DNA from: Amycolatopsis nigrescens CSC17Ta-90
GTDB lineage: Bacteria > Actinomycetota > Actinomycetes > Mycobacteriales > Pseudonocardiaceae
Assembly (NCBI RefSeq): GCF_000384315.1
Contig: NZ_ARVW01000001.1
Location: 3,596,157 to 3,660,156, forward strand
Length of the DNA: 64,000 bases
Direction of reading: 5' to 3'
A program made the translations under genes and the position numbers. This document shows positions 40,659 to 49,296 of the stretch, piece after piece (the stretch's first letter is position 1; every line of letters begins with the position of its first letter). The notes beneath the pieces are model-generated. The model did no database searches and was not told where the DNA came from. It worked only from the letters and a program-made list of their open reading frames with translations.

Positions 40659-41669
40659 ATGGTGGACCTCGCTGCGCGCTCGAAGGTGCGTGCTCCCGCG
40701 GTGGCCTTCGCGCTGCTGGCGCTGGCCGGGATCGTGCTGCTGTCCATCGCGATCGGCTCCAACCGGCTTTCCCTGGACGAGGTGCTGCACGGGCTGTTCG
40801 CCTACGACGGCAGCTACGCCGACGCCGTCATCCGCGACGACCGGCTGCCGCGCACCCTGCTCGGCGTGCTGGTGGGCATGGCGCTCGGGCTGGCCGGCGC
40901 GCTGATGCAGGCGATCACCAGGAACCCGGTCGCGGACCCCGGCCTGCTCGGGGTCAACCACGGCGCCGCGGTGGCGATCGTGGCCGCGTCCGCGGCCTTC
41001 GGCATCTCCGCGCCCGATCAGCTGGTCTGGTTCGCCTTCGTTGGCGCGCTCGGCGGCACCGCGCTGGTGTACGCGGTGGGCGGTGGCCGTGGCGCGGCCA
41101 GCCCGATCCGGCTGGTGCTGGCCGGGGTCGCCATCCAGGCCGTGTTCGCCGGGATCAACCAGGCCATGCAGGTGATCAACACGCACAACCTGGATCAGAT
41201 GCGGTTCTGGCTGGCGGGCTCGCTGGCGAACCGGGACGTCGACGCGCTCGGCGGGCTGCTGCCGTTCTTCGCCGCCGGGGTGGTGCTGGCGCTGCTGCTC
41301 GGCCGCGCGCTCAACGCGGTGGCGCTCGGCGAGGACGCCGCCACCGGCCTCGGCGCGAACCCGGCCGTCACCAGGCTGGTCGGCATGGTCGCGGTCGGCC
41401 TGCTCTGCGCGGCCGCCACCGCGGCCTGCGGGCCGATCGCGTTCATCGGGCTGATGATCCCGCACCTTGTCCGGCAGCTGGTCGGCCAGGACGAGCGCTG
41501 GGTGCTGGTGCTGTCCCTGCTGCTCGGACCGGTGCTGCTGCTCGGCTGCGACGTGCTGGGCAGGCTGGTCGGCGCCCCCGGTGAGGTCCAGGTCGGCATC
41601 GTGACCGACGTCGTCGGCGGGCTGGCCTTCCTGTTCGTCGCGCGGCGGCTGCGGGCGGTGCGGAAATGA
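40659..41669 (+). CDS. Siderophore ABC transporter permease, FecCD family (1)
   Basis: 336 residues with about ten membrane helices. The FecCD signature GVLVGMALGLAGALMQAITRNPVADPGLLGVNHGAAVAI is near residue 75, and the ATPase-contact loop GANPAVTRLVGM follows late. ATG 40659 lies 12 bases from the iron box and has no clear ribosome site. It overlaps the second permease by four bases. It would form the heterodimeric channel for ferric-siderophore uptake. Confidence 0.92.
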   Translation: MVDLAARSKVRAPAVAFALLALAGIVLLSIAIGSNRLSLDEVLHGLFAYDGSYADAVIRDDRLPRTLLGVLVGMALGLAGALMQAITRNPVADPGLLGVNHGAAVAIVAASAAFGISAPDQLVWFAFVGALGGTALVYAVGGGRGAASPIRLVLAGVAIQAVFAGINQAMQVINTHNLDQMRFWLAGSLANRDVDALGGLLPFFAAGVVLALLLGRALNAVALGEDAATGLGANPAVTRLVGMVAVGLLCAAATAACGPIAFIGLMIPHLVRQLVGQDERWVLVLSLLLGPVLLLGCDVLGRLVGAPGEVQVGIVTDVVGGLAFLFVARRLRAVRK

Positions 41670-42667
41670 GCCTGCGCGAACATCGGATCGTCGACCGCAA
41701 CGCGCTGGTGATCGGCGCGTTCATCCTGCTCACGCTGGCGCTGGCGGTGCTGTCCGTCGGCACCGGCGACTTCCCGCTGACGATAGGCGAAGTGCTGAAG
41801 ACCCTGGCCGGCCAGGGCAACAAGGCGCAGTACCTGGTGGTCACCGGGCGGCTGCCGCGGGTGCTGGTGGCGATCCTGGTCGGCGCCGCACTCGGCCTCG
41901 CCGGCGCGGTCTTCCAGACGCTGACCCGCAACCCGCTCGGCAGCCCGGACATCATCGGGTTCAGCACCGGCTCGGCCACCGGCGGCGTGGCCGTGATCGT
42001 GCTCATCGGCGGCGGCCCCGGCCCGGTCGCGATCGGCGCGCTGACCGGCGGGCTGCTCACCGCGGCGCTGGTGGCCGCGTTGTGCGCGCCGCACGGGCTG
42101 CTCAGCGGGCGGCTGCTGCTGATCGGCATCGCGGTCAGCTCGGTGCTCGTCGGGCTCAACTCCTACCTGCTCACCCGCACCACGGTGGAGGCGGCCAGCC
42201 AGGCGAGCACCTGGCTGGTCGGCAACCTGGCCGGCCGCGACTGGAGCTATCTGCTGCCGATCGGGGTGGCCATGGTGCTGCTGGTGCCCGCGGTGCTCGT
42301 CTGCGCCAAGCCGCTGCGGATGATGGAGATGGGTGACGACGCGGCGATCGGGGTCGGGGTGGACGTGCCGCGGCTGCGGCCGGTGCTGTTCGTGCTCGCG
42401 GTCGCGCTGACCGCGATGGCCACCGCCACCGCCGGTCCGGTCCCGTTCATCGCGCTGACCGCCCCGCAGATCGCCAAGCGGCTGACCAGGAAGCCGGGCC
42501 CGAACCTGGTCGCATCCGCCTTCCTCGGCTCCTGCCTGGTGGTCGCCGCGGACTACCTGGGACAGCGGCTGGTGAACGCGTCGCTGCTGCCGGTCGGGGT
42601 GGTCGCGGCCGCGTTGGGCGGCGCCTATCTGCTGTGGATGCTGATTTTCCAGCGAAAGACCCGCTAA
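41666..42667 (+). CDS. Siderophore ABC transporter permease, FecCD family (2)
   Basis: 333 residues with about ten helices and the matching signature AILVGAALGLAGAVFQTLTRNPLGSPDIIGFSTGSATGG. ATG 41666 overlaps the upstream stop (ATGA). The ATP-binding subunit usually follows, but the next gene is an ArsR-type regulator, so an ATPase must be supplied from elsewhere in the genome. Confidence 0.92.
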   Translation: MSLREHRIVDRNALVIGAFILLTLALAVLSVGTGDFPLTIGEVLKTLAGQGNKAQYLVVTGRLPRVLVAILVGAALGLAGAVFQTLTRNPLGSPDIIGFSTGSATGGVAVIVLIGGGPGPVAIGALTGGLLTAALVAALCAPHGLLSGRLLLIGIAVSSVLVGLNSYLLTRTTVEAASQASTWLVGNLAGRDWSYLLPIGVAMVLLVPAVLVCAKPLRMMEMGDDAAIGVGVDVPRLRPVLFVLAVALTAMATATAGPVPFIALTAPQIAKRLTRKPGPNLVASAFLGSCLVVAADYLGQRLVNASLLPVGVVAAALGGAYLLWMLIFQRKTR

Positions 42668-42811
42668 ACGTCCTTACCATGAGCCTGTGTCTTATTCAAA
42701 TGAGCGTTATGCACGGCCGCGAGTGCGCCCGCCGTCCGTGCGTCGCCGGCATCCAGCCGCCGCGAGCCACCCTCCGGGCGGCCCCCGTCGACTGGATAGT
42801 GCATAACCCTC

Positions 42812-43777
42812 ATGCTGCGAATTCACTTCACGGCGGAGGACCTCGGGCGGATCCGGCTCGCCGAAGGTCCGGATCCGCTCTGGGAAGTGGTGCTCAGCCT
42901 GCACGTCCTGCAGACCGAGCGGCCGGTCCGGCCGTTCGACCGCTGGCGCCGCGCGGCACTGCGGCACTTCACGCCCGAGGTGCGTGAGTTGGCCTCGCTC
43001 ACCCCGGCGAAGGGCTATTCGGCGGATTTCCTCACCCCCGCCACGGCCGCCCCCGGGATCGACGCCGGCCTGGCCGGGATCGAGGACACCCCGGCCGAGC
43101 AGTTGCGCACCGACATCTCGCTGTTGTCCCGTCAGCAACGGCTGCCCGACTGGGCGGGCCGGCTCGCGGTCGGCGACCGGGCCGCCGTGGCGGCGGTGAC
43201 CAGGACCGTGCGCTCGTACTACACCGCGGCGCTGGCACCGCTATGGCCGGAGCTGGAGCAGAGCGCGGCCGCGGAACGGAACCGGTACGGGCAGCTCGCC
43301 TTCCACGGCGGCCTCAAGCTCGCGCTGGCCGAGTTGCATCCGACCGCGCGGTGGCGCGGGTCGGTGCTGGAGCTCGGTTATCCGGTGCACCAGGAGGTGC
43401 ATCTCGGCGGGCGCGGGCTGATCCTGACCCCGTCCTACTTCTGCCTCGGCCGGCCGATCACCTTCCGCGACCCTGGCCGGCCGCCGACCCTGGTCTATCC
43501 CATCTCGGCGACGGACAGCGGAGCACTGACCGGGGAGCGTCCCGGCGCCGCCGCGCTGGACGCGCTGTTCGGCCGCGGCCGGGCCAGGGTGCTGCGGGCC
43601 ATCGCCGAGCGGCCGCGGATCTCCACCACCGGGCTGGCCGGGCTGCTCGGCATTTCCGCCGCCGGGGCCAGTCAGCACGCCACCGTGCTGCGCACCGCCG
43701 GACTGATCTACACCACGCGGACCGGCGGCACCGCGCGGCACTCGCTCACCCTGCGCGGCCGTTCGCTGCTGCGCTGA
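42812..43777 (+). CDS. ArsR-like regulator with C-terminal winged helix
   Basis: 321 residues. The C-terminal 75 residues hold an ArsR/SmtB HTH (LFGRGRARVLRAIAERPRISTTGLAGLLGISAAGASQHATVLRTAGLI). The N-terminal 245 residues are a long sensor-like domain (IHFTAEDLGRIRLAEGPDPLWEVVLSLHVLQ) shared with other actinobacterial ArsR-type proteins annotated as HTH regulators. No metal-binding cysteine cluster is visible. Its TGA abuts the convergent XRE stop with no spacer. Ligand unknown. Confidence 0.83.
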   Translation: MLRIHFTAEDLGRIRLAEGPDPLWEVVLSLHVLQTERPVRPFDRWRRAALRHFTPEVRELASLTPAKGYSADFLTPATAAPGIDAGLAGIEDTPAEQLRTDISLLSRQQRLPDWAGRLAVGDRAAVAAVTRTVRSYYTAALAPLWPELEQSAAAERNRYGQLAFHGGLKLALAELHPTARWRGSVLELGYPVHQEVHLGGRGLILTPSYFCLGRPITFRDPGRPPTLVYPISATDSGALTGERPGAAALDALFGRGRARVLRAIAERPRISTTGLAGLLGISAAGASQHATVLRTAGLIYTTRTGGTARHSLTLRGRSLLR

Positions 43778-44668
43778 TCAGGCCGATTTCGCCTCGGATT
43801 CAGCGTCGACGGGTTCGATGTGCCGGTACCGGACGGCCAGCTGGGCCAGCCATCTTCTGGACTCCTCGTCGGACAGCGCGGCCCGGTCCAGCCTGGTCAG
43901 CAGCCGGCGGTAGACCAGCAGGTCGGCCGGGTTCTCCGCGAACAGCCCGGCGGTGGGCAGCGGGGTGTAGGCCACCGGCGGGTCGTCCGGGAAGTCCAGC
44001 ACGGAGAACCCGGAGCCGAGGGCGCCGAACGGCCCGGCCGAGGTGCGCACCAGCCGGATCAGGTAGCGCGGCCGGGTGGTGCCCGCCGCGGCCAGGTGCA
44101 TCAGCTGCTCGTGCATCACCAGGTGCCCGCCGACCACCGAGCGCACCGCGTGCTCGTGCACGAAGAACTCCAGCCGCCGGTCCCGCCGGCCGCGGGCCTG
44201 CCGCTGCCGCTCGGCCCTGGCGAGCACCCGCGACTCCACGACGTCGTCGGCCTGCCCGGCGGAGACGAGCAGCGCGCGGGTGTAGTCGCCGGTTTGCAGC
44301 AGGTCGGGCAGCACGGTCGGTTCGTAGCAGGTGATCGCGCTCGCGGCGGCCTCCTGCACGAGCAGCGAGCGCAGTTCTTCGGCCGGCTGCAGGCCGTAGG
44401 GCCGCAGCCAGTACCCCTTCGCCGGCCGCGCGATCTCCCGTACCCGTTCCACCTGACGGCGGCTGGTCCGGCAGCAGGCGAGGTACAGCAGAGCGTCCAC
44501 TTCGGACAGTGGGCGTTTGCCGTGCTCGGCGCGCGAGACCATGCTCGGTGACCAGCCCAGTGCCTCGGCGAGCTGCTGGCCGGTCAGCCCGGATGCCTCG
44601 CGGATTCTTCTCAGCTCGGCGCCGACCTCACGGCCACGGGCGTTCGATATGCGGGAGGATTCGTCCAT
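43778..44668 (-). CDS. XRE-type HTH regulator with DUF5753, Scr1-like, no partner
   Basis: 296 residues. HTH at 15-75 (VGAELRRIREASGLTGQQLAEALGWSPSMVSRAEHGKRP), DUF5753 at 100-290 (SAITCYEPTVLPDLLQTGDYTRALL...LEFFVHEHAVRSVVGGHLVM). Neither a DUF397 nor a DUF6879 gene is adjacent, unlike the cassette at 26693-28215. The start is ATG 44668. The 194-base region upstream (44669-44862) has no gene and is moderately AT-rich. Confidence 0.85.
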   Translation of the reverse strand: MDESSRISNARGREVGAELRRIREASGLTGQQLAEALGWSPSMVSRAEHGKRPLSEVDALLYLACCRTSRRQVERVREIARPAKGYWLRPYGLQPAEELRSLLVQEAAASAITCYEPTVLPDLLQTGDYTRALLVSAGQADDVVESRVLARAERQRQARGRRDRRLEFFVHEHAVRSVVGGHLVMHEQLMHLAAAGTTRPRYLIRLVRTSAGPFGALGSGFSVLDFPDDPPVAYTPLPTAGLFAENPADLLVYRRLLTRLDRAALSDEESRRWLAQLAVRYRHIEPVDAESEAKSA

Positions 44669-44862
44669 TCCGCAAAACTAGAACGGTTTCCGCCGGCGGC
44701 GGGAGCGCGCCACGTCGAATTCACACGTATGTGCCCGGCTTGCACCATTGGCAATATTGAATCCCCTGGTCAAAGGCTTCTCGATGGGCGGTAGATCGAA
44801 TTGCGGATCCGCGCCTCGATAATTCACCCAATCCGCGACTGGCATTGCCAGGGGTGCAACGG

Positions 44863-45309
44863 TTATGCACCGTCGTCGCGCAGCGAGTGGATCATGCTTT
44901 GCAGGGTCCGGAACGCGTGCGCCTGTTCGGCCTCGGTCATGCCGGCCAGCATTCTGACCTCGACGGACCGGACCGCTGCGGTCGCTTTCTCCAGGTTCTG
45001 TCGGCCGCGGGGGGTGAGCCGGGTGGGAAGAACCTTCCCGACCGGTGCCTCCGCGGGCCTGGTCACGTAGCCGTCTCGTTCCAGGGTCTGGAGCAGCACG
45101 TTCATCGTCTGCCGGGTCACGAACGCGCCCCGCGCGAGCTCGGAGTTCGACAAGCCCGGTCGTTGAGCCAGCAGTTCGAGGCAGGAGTAGTGCGTCACGC
45201 TCATCCCGAGCGGCCGCAGCACCTCCTCCATGGCTGCGCGCAGGGCGCTCGACGCCTCTTTGAGCAGGTAGCCCAGTGACGTCTTCAGGTCGACACCGTC
45301 TTGACTCAT
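44863..45309 (-). CDS. MarR-family regulator
   Basis: 148 residues from ATG 45309 (AGGA nine bases upstream). The winged helix is clear (SVTHYSCLELLAQRPGLSNSELARGAFVTRQTMNVLLQTLERDGYVTRPAE...LPTRLTPRGRQNLEKA). The promoter region between it and the divergent VOC gene has two identical-core operators (TGTCAG-N4-CTGACA), one overlapping its own start codon, so autorepression and control of the VOC gene are expected. The cognate ligand is unknown. Confidence 0.9.
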   Translation of the reverse strand: MSQDGVDLKTSLGYLLKEASSALRAAMEEVLRPLGMSVTHYSCLELLAQRPGLSNSELARGAFVTRQTMNVLLQTLERDGYVTRPAEAPVGKVLPTRLTPRGRQNLEKATAAVRSVEVRMLAGMTEAEQAHAFRTLQSMIHSLRDDGA

Positions 45310-45351
45310 GTCAGTATCCTGACATAGATTGGCTGTGTCAGAAAGCTGACA
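45309..45351. promoter_or_regulatory. Two MarR operators between divergent genes
   Basis: TGTCAG-TATC-CTGACA (45309-45324) and TGTCAG-AAAG-CTGACA (45336-45351; flanks extend to 45335-45352) are perfect dyads 27 bases apart centre to centre. The first covers the marR start codon and the second precedes the VOC ribosome site. Confidence 0.85.
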
Positions 45352-45371
45352 CGATGAGAAGGAGCAACATC

Positions 45372-45740
45372 ATGCCCGCCACCGGTCCCGACTTCATCTC
45401 GCTCCAAGCGCGCGACCTCGACGTTTCGCAGGCGTTCTACGAGCAGTACCTCGGCCTCGTCCGCTCGCCGACCGGGCCTCCGCACGCCGTCGTCTTCGAG
45501 ACGAAGCCGATCGCGTTCGCGCTCCGCGACGTCATCCCCGGCACCGATCTCGCCTCCGTCGCTCAGCCGGGCATCGGTGCCGCGATTTGGCTCCACGCCA
45601 CCGACGTCCAGGCCATTCACGACGCTCTGGTCGCCGACGGTCACCCCATCGTCTCCGCACCGATCGACGGCCCCTTCGGCCGGACATTCACCTTCGCCGA
45701 CCCCGACGGCTACCGGATCACGCTCCACGACCGCACCTGA
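45372..45740 (+). CDS. VOC-family (glyoxalase/bleomycin-resistance-like) protein
   Basis: 122 residues from ATG 45372 (AAGGAG nine bases upstream); ATG 45354 would add six residues. The sequence ISLQARDLDVSQAFYEQYLGL...VVFETKPIAFALRD...ATDVQAIHDALVADG...FGRTFTFADPDGYRITLHD is one VOC module of two betaalphabetabetabeta repeats. Metal ligands could be His or Glu at DPDGYRI-adjacent positions. It may detoxify or sequester an electrophile sensed by the MarR regulator. Confidence 0.85.
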   Translation: MPATGPDFISLQARDLDVSQAFYEQYLGLVRSPTGPPHAVVFETKPIAFALRDVIPGTDLASVAQPGIGAAIWLHATDVQAIHDALVADGHPIVSAPIDGPFGRTFTFADPDGYRITLHDRT

Positions 45741-45752
45741 TGCGCAGAACAG

Positions 45753-46637
45753 CTAGGCCAGTCTGGTCAGCTGCACCGTGACGTCCAAAGTGGACTTACC
45801 GCCGCCGGTGAAGATGCCCTTCAGCGGTGCCACGTCCGCGTAGTCCCGGCCGGTCGCCACCCAGACGTGCCTCGGCCCGACCGCGATCGCGTTCGTCGGG
45901 TCGTGCGCCCACCAGCCGCCGGTCCACACGTCCACCCAGGCGTGCGACTCACCGGCCACCGTCTCGCCCAGCTTCGCCGACGGCCGGGTGTGCAGGTAGC
46001 CGGACACGTACCGCGACGGAATGCCGATCGAGCGCAGCATCACCAGTGTCACGTGCGCGTAGTCCTGGCACACGCCTTCGCGGGCTTTCCACGCGTCGGT
46101 CGCCGTGCTGTGCACCCCGGTGCTGCCCGGCCGGTAGGTCAGCTGCTCGTGCACCCACCCGGTGATCGCCAGCACCGCGTCCGCCGGGTCCTTGCCCTTG
46201 CGCAGGTCCTTCGCCACCGCGGCCAGCTCGCGGTCGCGCGGCGTGTACTTCGTCGGCGTCAGGAACTCCGTGTGCTCGTCGATCACCGCGTCCCCGCGCA
46301 GGTCCCGCCAGGTGGCGTCGCGGATCGGCTCGGCCGGCGGCTCGGTCTCCACCACCGAGGTCGCCAGCACGGTGAACGCGGTGTGCGGCGCGTGCAGGTC
46401 GAAGGAGGTGACCACCGAGCCCCAGTAGTCGGTGTACCGGTACGCCCTGGTCGCCGGGGTGGTCTCCACCCTGGTCGCGACCACGTTCTGCCGCCGGTCC
46501 GAGCGCGGGGTCAGCCTGGCCTCGTTGTAGGACTGGGTGGCCGGTCGCGCGTAGTGGTAGCCGGTGCTGTGCACCACCCGCAACTGCCAGCCCGGACCGT
46601 GGTCCGGCTTCGCCGGTTCGCTCGCCATCGAGTTCAC
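45753..46637 (-). CDS. Transglutaminase-like protein with bacterial N-terminal domain
   Basis: 294 residues from GTG 46637 (four-base overlap with the alpha-E gene). The N-terminal 110 residues are the Bact_transglu_N beta domain (LRVVHSTGYHYARPATQSYNEARLTPR). Residues 160-260 hold the papain-like core: Cys in AREGVCQDYAHVTLVMLRSIGIPSRYVSGYL, His in GESHAWVDVWTGGWW and Asp in AHDPTNAI. It is a predicted thiol peptidase or amidase. It forms one operon with the alpha-E and ATP-grasp genes. Confidence 0.92.
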   Translation of the reverse strand: MNSMASEPAKPDHGPGWQLRVVHSTGYHYARPATQSYNEARLTPRSDRRQNVVATRVETTPATRAYRYTDYWGSVVTSFDLHAPHTAFTVLATSVVETEPPAEPIRDATWRDLRGDAVIDEHTEFLTPTKYTPRDRELAAVAKDLRKGKDPADAVLAITGWVHEQLTYRPGSTGVHSTATDAWKAREGVCQDYAHVTLVMLRSIGIPSRYVSGYLHTRPSAKLGETVAGESHAWVDVWTGGWWAHDPTNAIAVGPRHVWVATGRDYADVAPLKGIFTGGGKSTLDVTVQLTRLA

Positions 46638-47581
46638 AGCGACACCTCCGCGCCGCGCCAGGCCACCCAGGGCGAGGTGTTGAAGTACTGCACGGACACC
46701 GCGTCCCCGATCTCCCGGATCGACTCCTGCAGCTCACCGAGCCGCTTCGGCAGATCTTCCAGCAGGTCCGAAGGCCGCAGGAATTCCAGCTCGCTGCGGG
46801 CCCTGCCGAGCAGCCGCAACGCCTCCGCCTTCTCGTTGCCCCGGCTGTTCAGCGACGGGTCGAGCTGGTTCAGGCAGTCCTCCGCCTGGCGCAGCGCGTG
46901 GAACACCGAGCGCGGGAACAGGGTGTCGCGCAGCAGGAACTGCACCACCCGCCCGGCGTCCAGCGCGCCGCGGTAGGTGCGCAGGTAGGTGTCCTGCGCG
47001 CCGGCCGAACGCAGCACGGTCACCCAGCCCGGCGAGGACGCCTTGTCTCCCACCCTGGACAGCAGCAGCCGGATCACCATGTCCGCCCGTTCCACCGACC
47101 GGCCGAGCACCATGAACAGCCAGCCGTCGTCCCTGCTCATGGTGGAGTCGGCCAGCCCGGCGAACATCGCCGCGCGTTCCTCCACAAAGGACAGAAAGGC
47201 GTGCGGCCCTGCCCTGCGGGCGTAGCGCTGCCGGTCCGGCACCGCGTTCCAGGTCGCGTTCAGGCACTCCCACAGCTCGGTGGAGACCACCTCGCGGGCG
47301 CCGCGGGTGTTCTCCCGCGCCGAGTTGATCGAGCCGACGATCGAACTGGCGTTGTCCTTGGCGTAGGCGACCAGCTCGGTCAGCTTCCACACGTCCAGCT
47401 CGGTCGGCCCGCCCGGCGGGATGCCGAGCACCGCGAGCAGCTGGCGGCTGGCGTGGTCCGGGTCGACGGTGGCGTCCTCCAGCAACTGGTGCACCGAGAC
47501 GTTCAGGATCCGCGCGGTGTCGTCCGCGCGTTCCACATAACGCCCGATCCAGTACAACGATTCGGCGTTCCGTGCCAGCAC
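46634..47581 (-). CDS. Alpha-E domain protein (DUF403)
   Basis: 315 residues starting MLARNAESLYWIGRYVERAD, the invariant N-terminus of the alpha-E family. The protein is all-helical with conserved charged surfaces (STELWECLNATW, FLRDTLFPRSVFHALRQAEDCL). The biochemical role is unknown. It is always found with circularly permuted ATP-grasp enzymes and transglutaminase-like proteins, as here, in a set predicted to make and trim peptide-like amide products. Confidence 0.93.
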   Translation of the reverse strand: MLARNAESLYWIGRYVERADDTARILNVSVHQLLEDATVDPDHASRQLLAVLGIPPGGPTELDVWKLTELVAYAKDNASSIVGSINSARENTRGAREVVSTELWECLNATWNAVPDRQRYARRAGPHAFLSFVEERAAMFAGLADSTMSRDDGWLFMVLGRSVERADMVIRLLLSRVGDKASSPGWVTVLRSAGAQDTYLRTYRGALDAGRVVQFLLRDTLFPRSVFHALRQAEDCLNQLDPSLNSRGNEKAEALRLLGRARSELEFLRPSDLLEDLPKRLGELQESIREIGDAVSVQYFNTSPWVAWRGAEVSL

Positions 47582-47591
47582 TACGACCTCC

Positions 47592-49247
47592 TCACTGGGA
47601 CTGCTGCTGTTGTTGCTGCTGGTCGGTGGTCAGCTCGGGGCCCTGCTCGGCCGCCCTGCCGTCCACCGTCGACGGCGCGCTGAGCGCGGGCGCCTGCAGC
47701 TCGCGTTCCGCGCTGGACGAGCGCGCGGCCAGCACCCAGGTGTCCTTCGAGCCGCCGCCCTGCGAGGAGTTCACCATCAGGCTGCCCTCCGGCAGCGCCA
47801 CCCTGGTCAGCCCGCCGGGCAGCACGAAGATGTCCTTGCCGTCGTTCACCGCGAACGGACGCAGGTCCACATGCCGCGGCGCCAGGAAGTCACCGTCTAT
47901 TTTGGACGGAACGGTGGACAGCTGGACCACCGGCTGGGCGATCCAGCCGCGCCGGTTGGCCTTGATCTTGCGCTTGAGCGCGGCCAGCTCGGCGGCGTTC
48001 GAGTCCGGGCCGAACACGATGCCGTAGCCACCGGAGCCCTCCACCGGCTTGATCACCAGCTCGTCCAGGTGCGCCAGCACGTGCTCCAGCTCGTCCGGCA
48101 GCCAGCACCGGAAGGTGTCCACGTTGGGAATCAGCGGTTTCTCGCCGAGGTAGTACTTCACCAGCTCCGGCACGTAGGTGTAGACCAGCTTGTCGTCGCC
48201 GACCCCGTTGCCGACCGCGTTGGCCACCACCACGTTCCCGGCCCGCGCCGCGTTCAGGATCCCGGCGACGCCGAGCACCGAGTCCGGCCGGTAGTGCACC
48301 GGGTCGAGGAACTCGTCGTCGATCCGCCGGTAGATCACGTCCACCGGCCGCTCGCCCTCGGTGGTGCGCAGGTAGACCACGTTGTCCCGGCAGAACATGT
48401 CCCTGCCCTCGACCAGTTCCACGCCCATCAGCCTGGCCAGCAGCGAGTGCTCGAAGTAGGCCGAGTTGTGCACCCCTGGGGTGAGCACCACGACCACCGG
48501 GTCCGCCACGTTCGGCGCGGCCGCCGCCCGCAGCGCGCGCAGCAGGTGGGCCGCGTAGTCGCCGACCGGGCGCACCCGGTGCTGGGCGAACAGGTCCGGG
48601 AAGACCCGCGCCATGGTGCGCCGGTTCTCCATCACGTAGGACACCCCGGACGGGTTGCGCAGGTTGTCCTCCAGCACCCGGAAGGTGCCCTCCTCGTCCC
48701 GGACCAGGTCCACCCCGGCCACGTGGATGCGCACGCCGTTGGGCGGGTTGACCCCGAACGCTTCGCGCTGGAAATGCGCGCAGGAGGTGATCAGCCGGCG
48801 CGGCACCACCCCGTCACGCAGGATCTGGGCGTCCCCGTACACGTCGGCGAGGAACGCCTCCAGCGCGCGAACCCGTTGCGCCACACCGCGTTCCAGTTTC
48901 GTCCACTCGGACGGCGCGACCACCCTCGGCACCAGGTCCAGCGGGAACGGCCGTTCCTGGCCGGACAGGGAAAACGTAATGCCCTGGTCCACCATGGCCC
49001 GGTCCAGCGCCTCGGCCCGCGCGGTGAGGTCGGTGCCGGCCAGCCCGACGATCGACTCGTACAGCGCGCGGTAGGGCGAGCGGACCGTGCCGTCCGGCGC
49101 GAACATCTCGTCGTAGGCGCCGGCGTGCGGCCGCTGCGGCGTCAGGTACCCGTCGAACTGCGAACCAGGGCGGGCTGCGCGCCGCACCGTCTTGGCCCGT
49201 GCTCGGCGGCCGGAAAGGGGCAGACGGGGCGCCGAGTTGTTTTGCAT
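47592..49247 (-). CDS. Circularly permuted type 2 ATP-grasp protein
   Basis: 551 residues from ATG 49247 (GAGG nine bases upstream); ATG 49256 is also in frame. Hallmarks are GYLTPQRPHAGAYDEMF, VLEDNLRNPSGVSYVMENR, VVLTPGVHNSAYFEHSLLAR and the late lysine/glutamate ATP-binding block LVIKPVEGSGGYGIVFGP. The C-terminus ends in a run of seven glutamines followed by SQ, unusual for this GC-rich genome. It is a predicted amide-bond ligase and the first gene of the operon with alpha-E and transglutaminase-like partners. Confidence 0.92.
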   Translation of the reverse strand: MQNNSAPRLPLSGRRARAKTVRRAARPGSQFDGYLTPQRPHAGAYDEMFAPDGTVRSPYRALYESIVGLAGTDLTARAEALDRAMVDQGITFSLSGQERPFPLDLVPRVVAPSEWTKLERGVAQRVRALEAFLADVYGDAQILRDGVVPRRLITSCAHFQREAFGVNPPNGVRIHVAGVDLVRDEEGTFRVLEDNLRNPSGVSYVMENRRTMARVFPDLFAQHRVRPVGDYAAHLLRALRAAAAPNVADPVVVVLTPGVHNSAYFEHSLLARLMGVELVEGRDMFCRDNVVYLRTTEGERPVDVIYRRIDDEFLDPVHYRPDSVLGVAGILNAARAGNVVVANAVGNGVGDDKLVYTYVPELVKYYLGEKPLIPNVDTFRCWLPDELEHVLAHLDELVIKPVEGSGGYGIVFGPDSNAAELAALKRKIKANRRGWIAQPVVQLSTVPSKIDGDFLAPRHVDLRPFAVNDGKDIFVLPGGLTRVALPEGSLMVNSSQGGGSKDTWVLAARSSSAERELQAPALSAPSTVDGRAAEQGPELTTDQQQQQQQSQ

Positions 49248-49296
49248 GGTCCACATCCTCGCTCACCGAGGGTGCGACGCGCGATACTGCCTGGTC

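Noticed and set aside
42668..42811. Possible leader peptide before the ArsR-like gene (MSLCLIQMSVMHGRECARR)
   Set aside because: There is no ribosome site, attenuator hairpin or conserved Cys/Trp/His run that would support regulation by translation.
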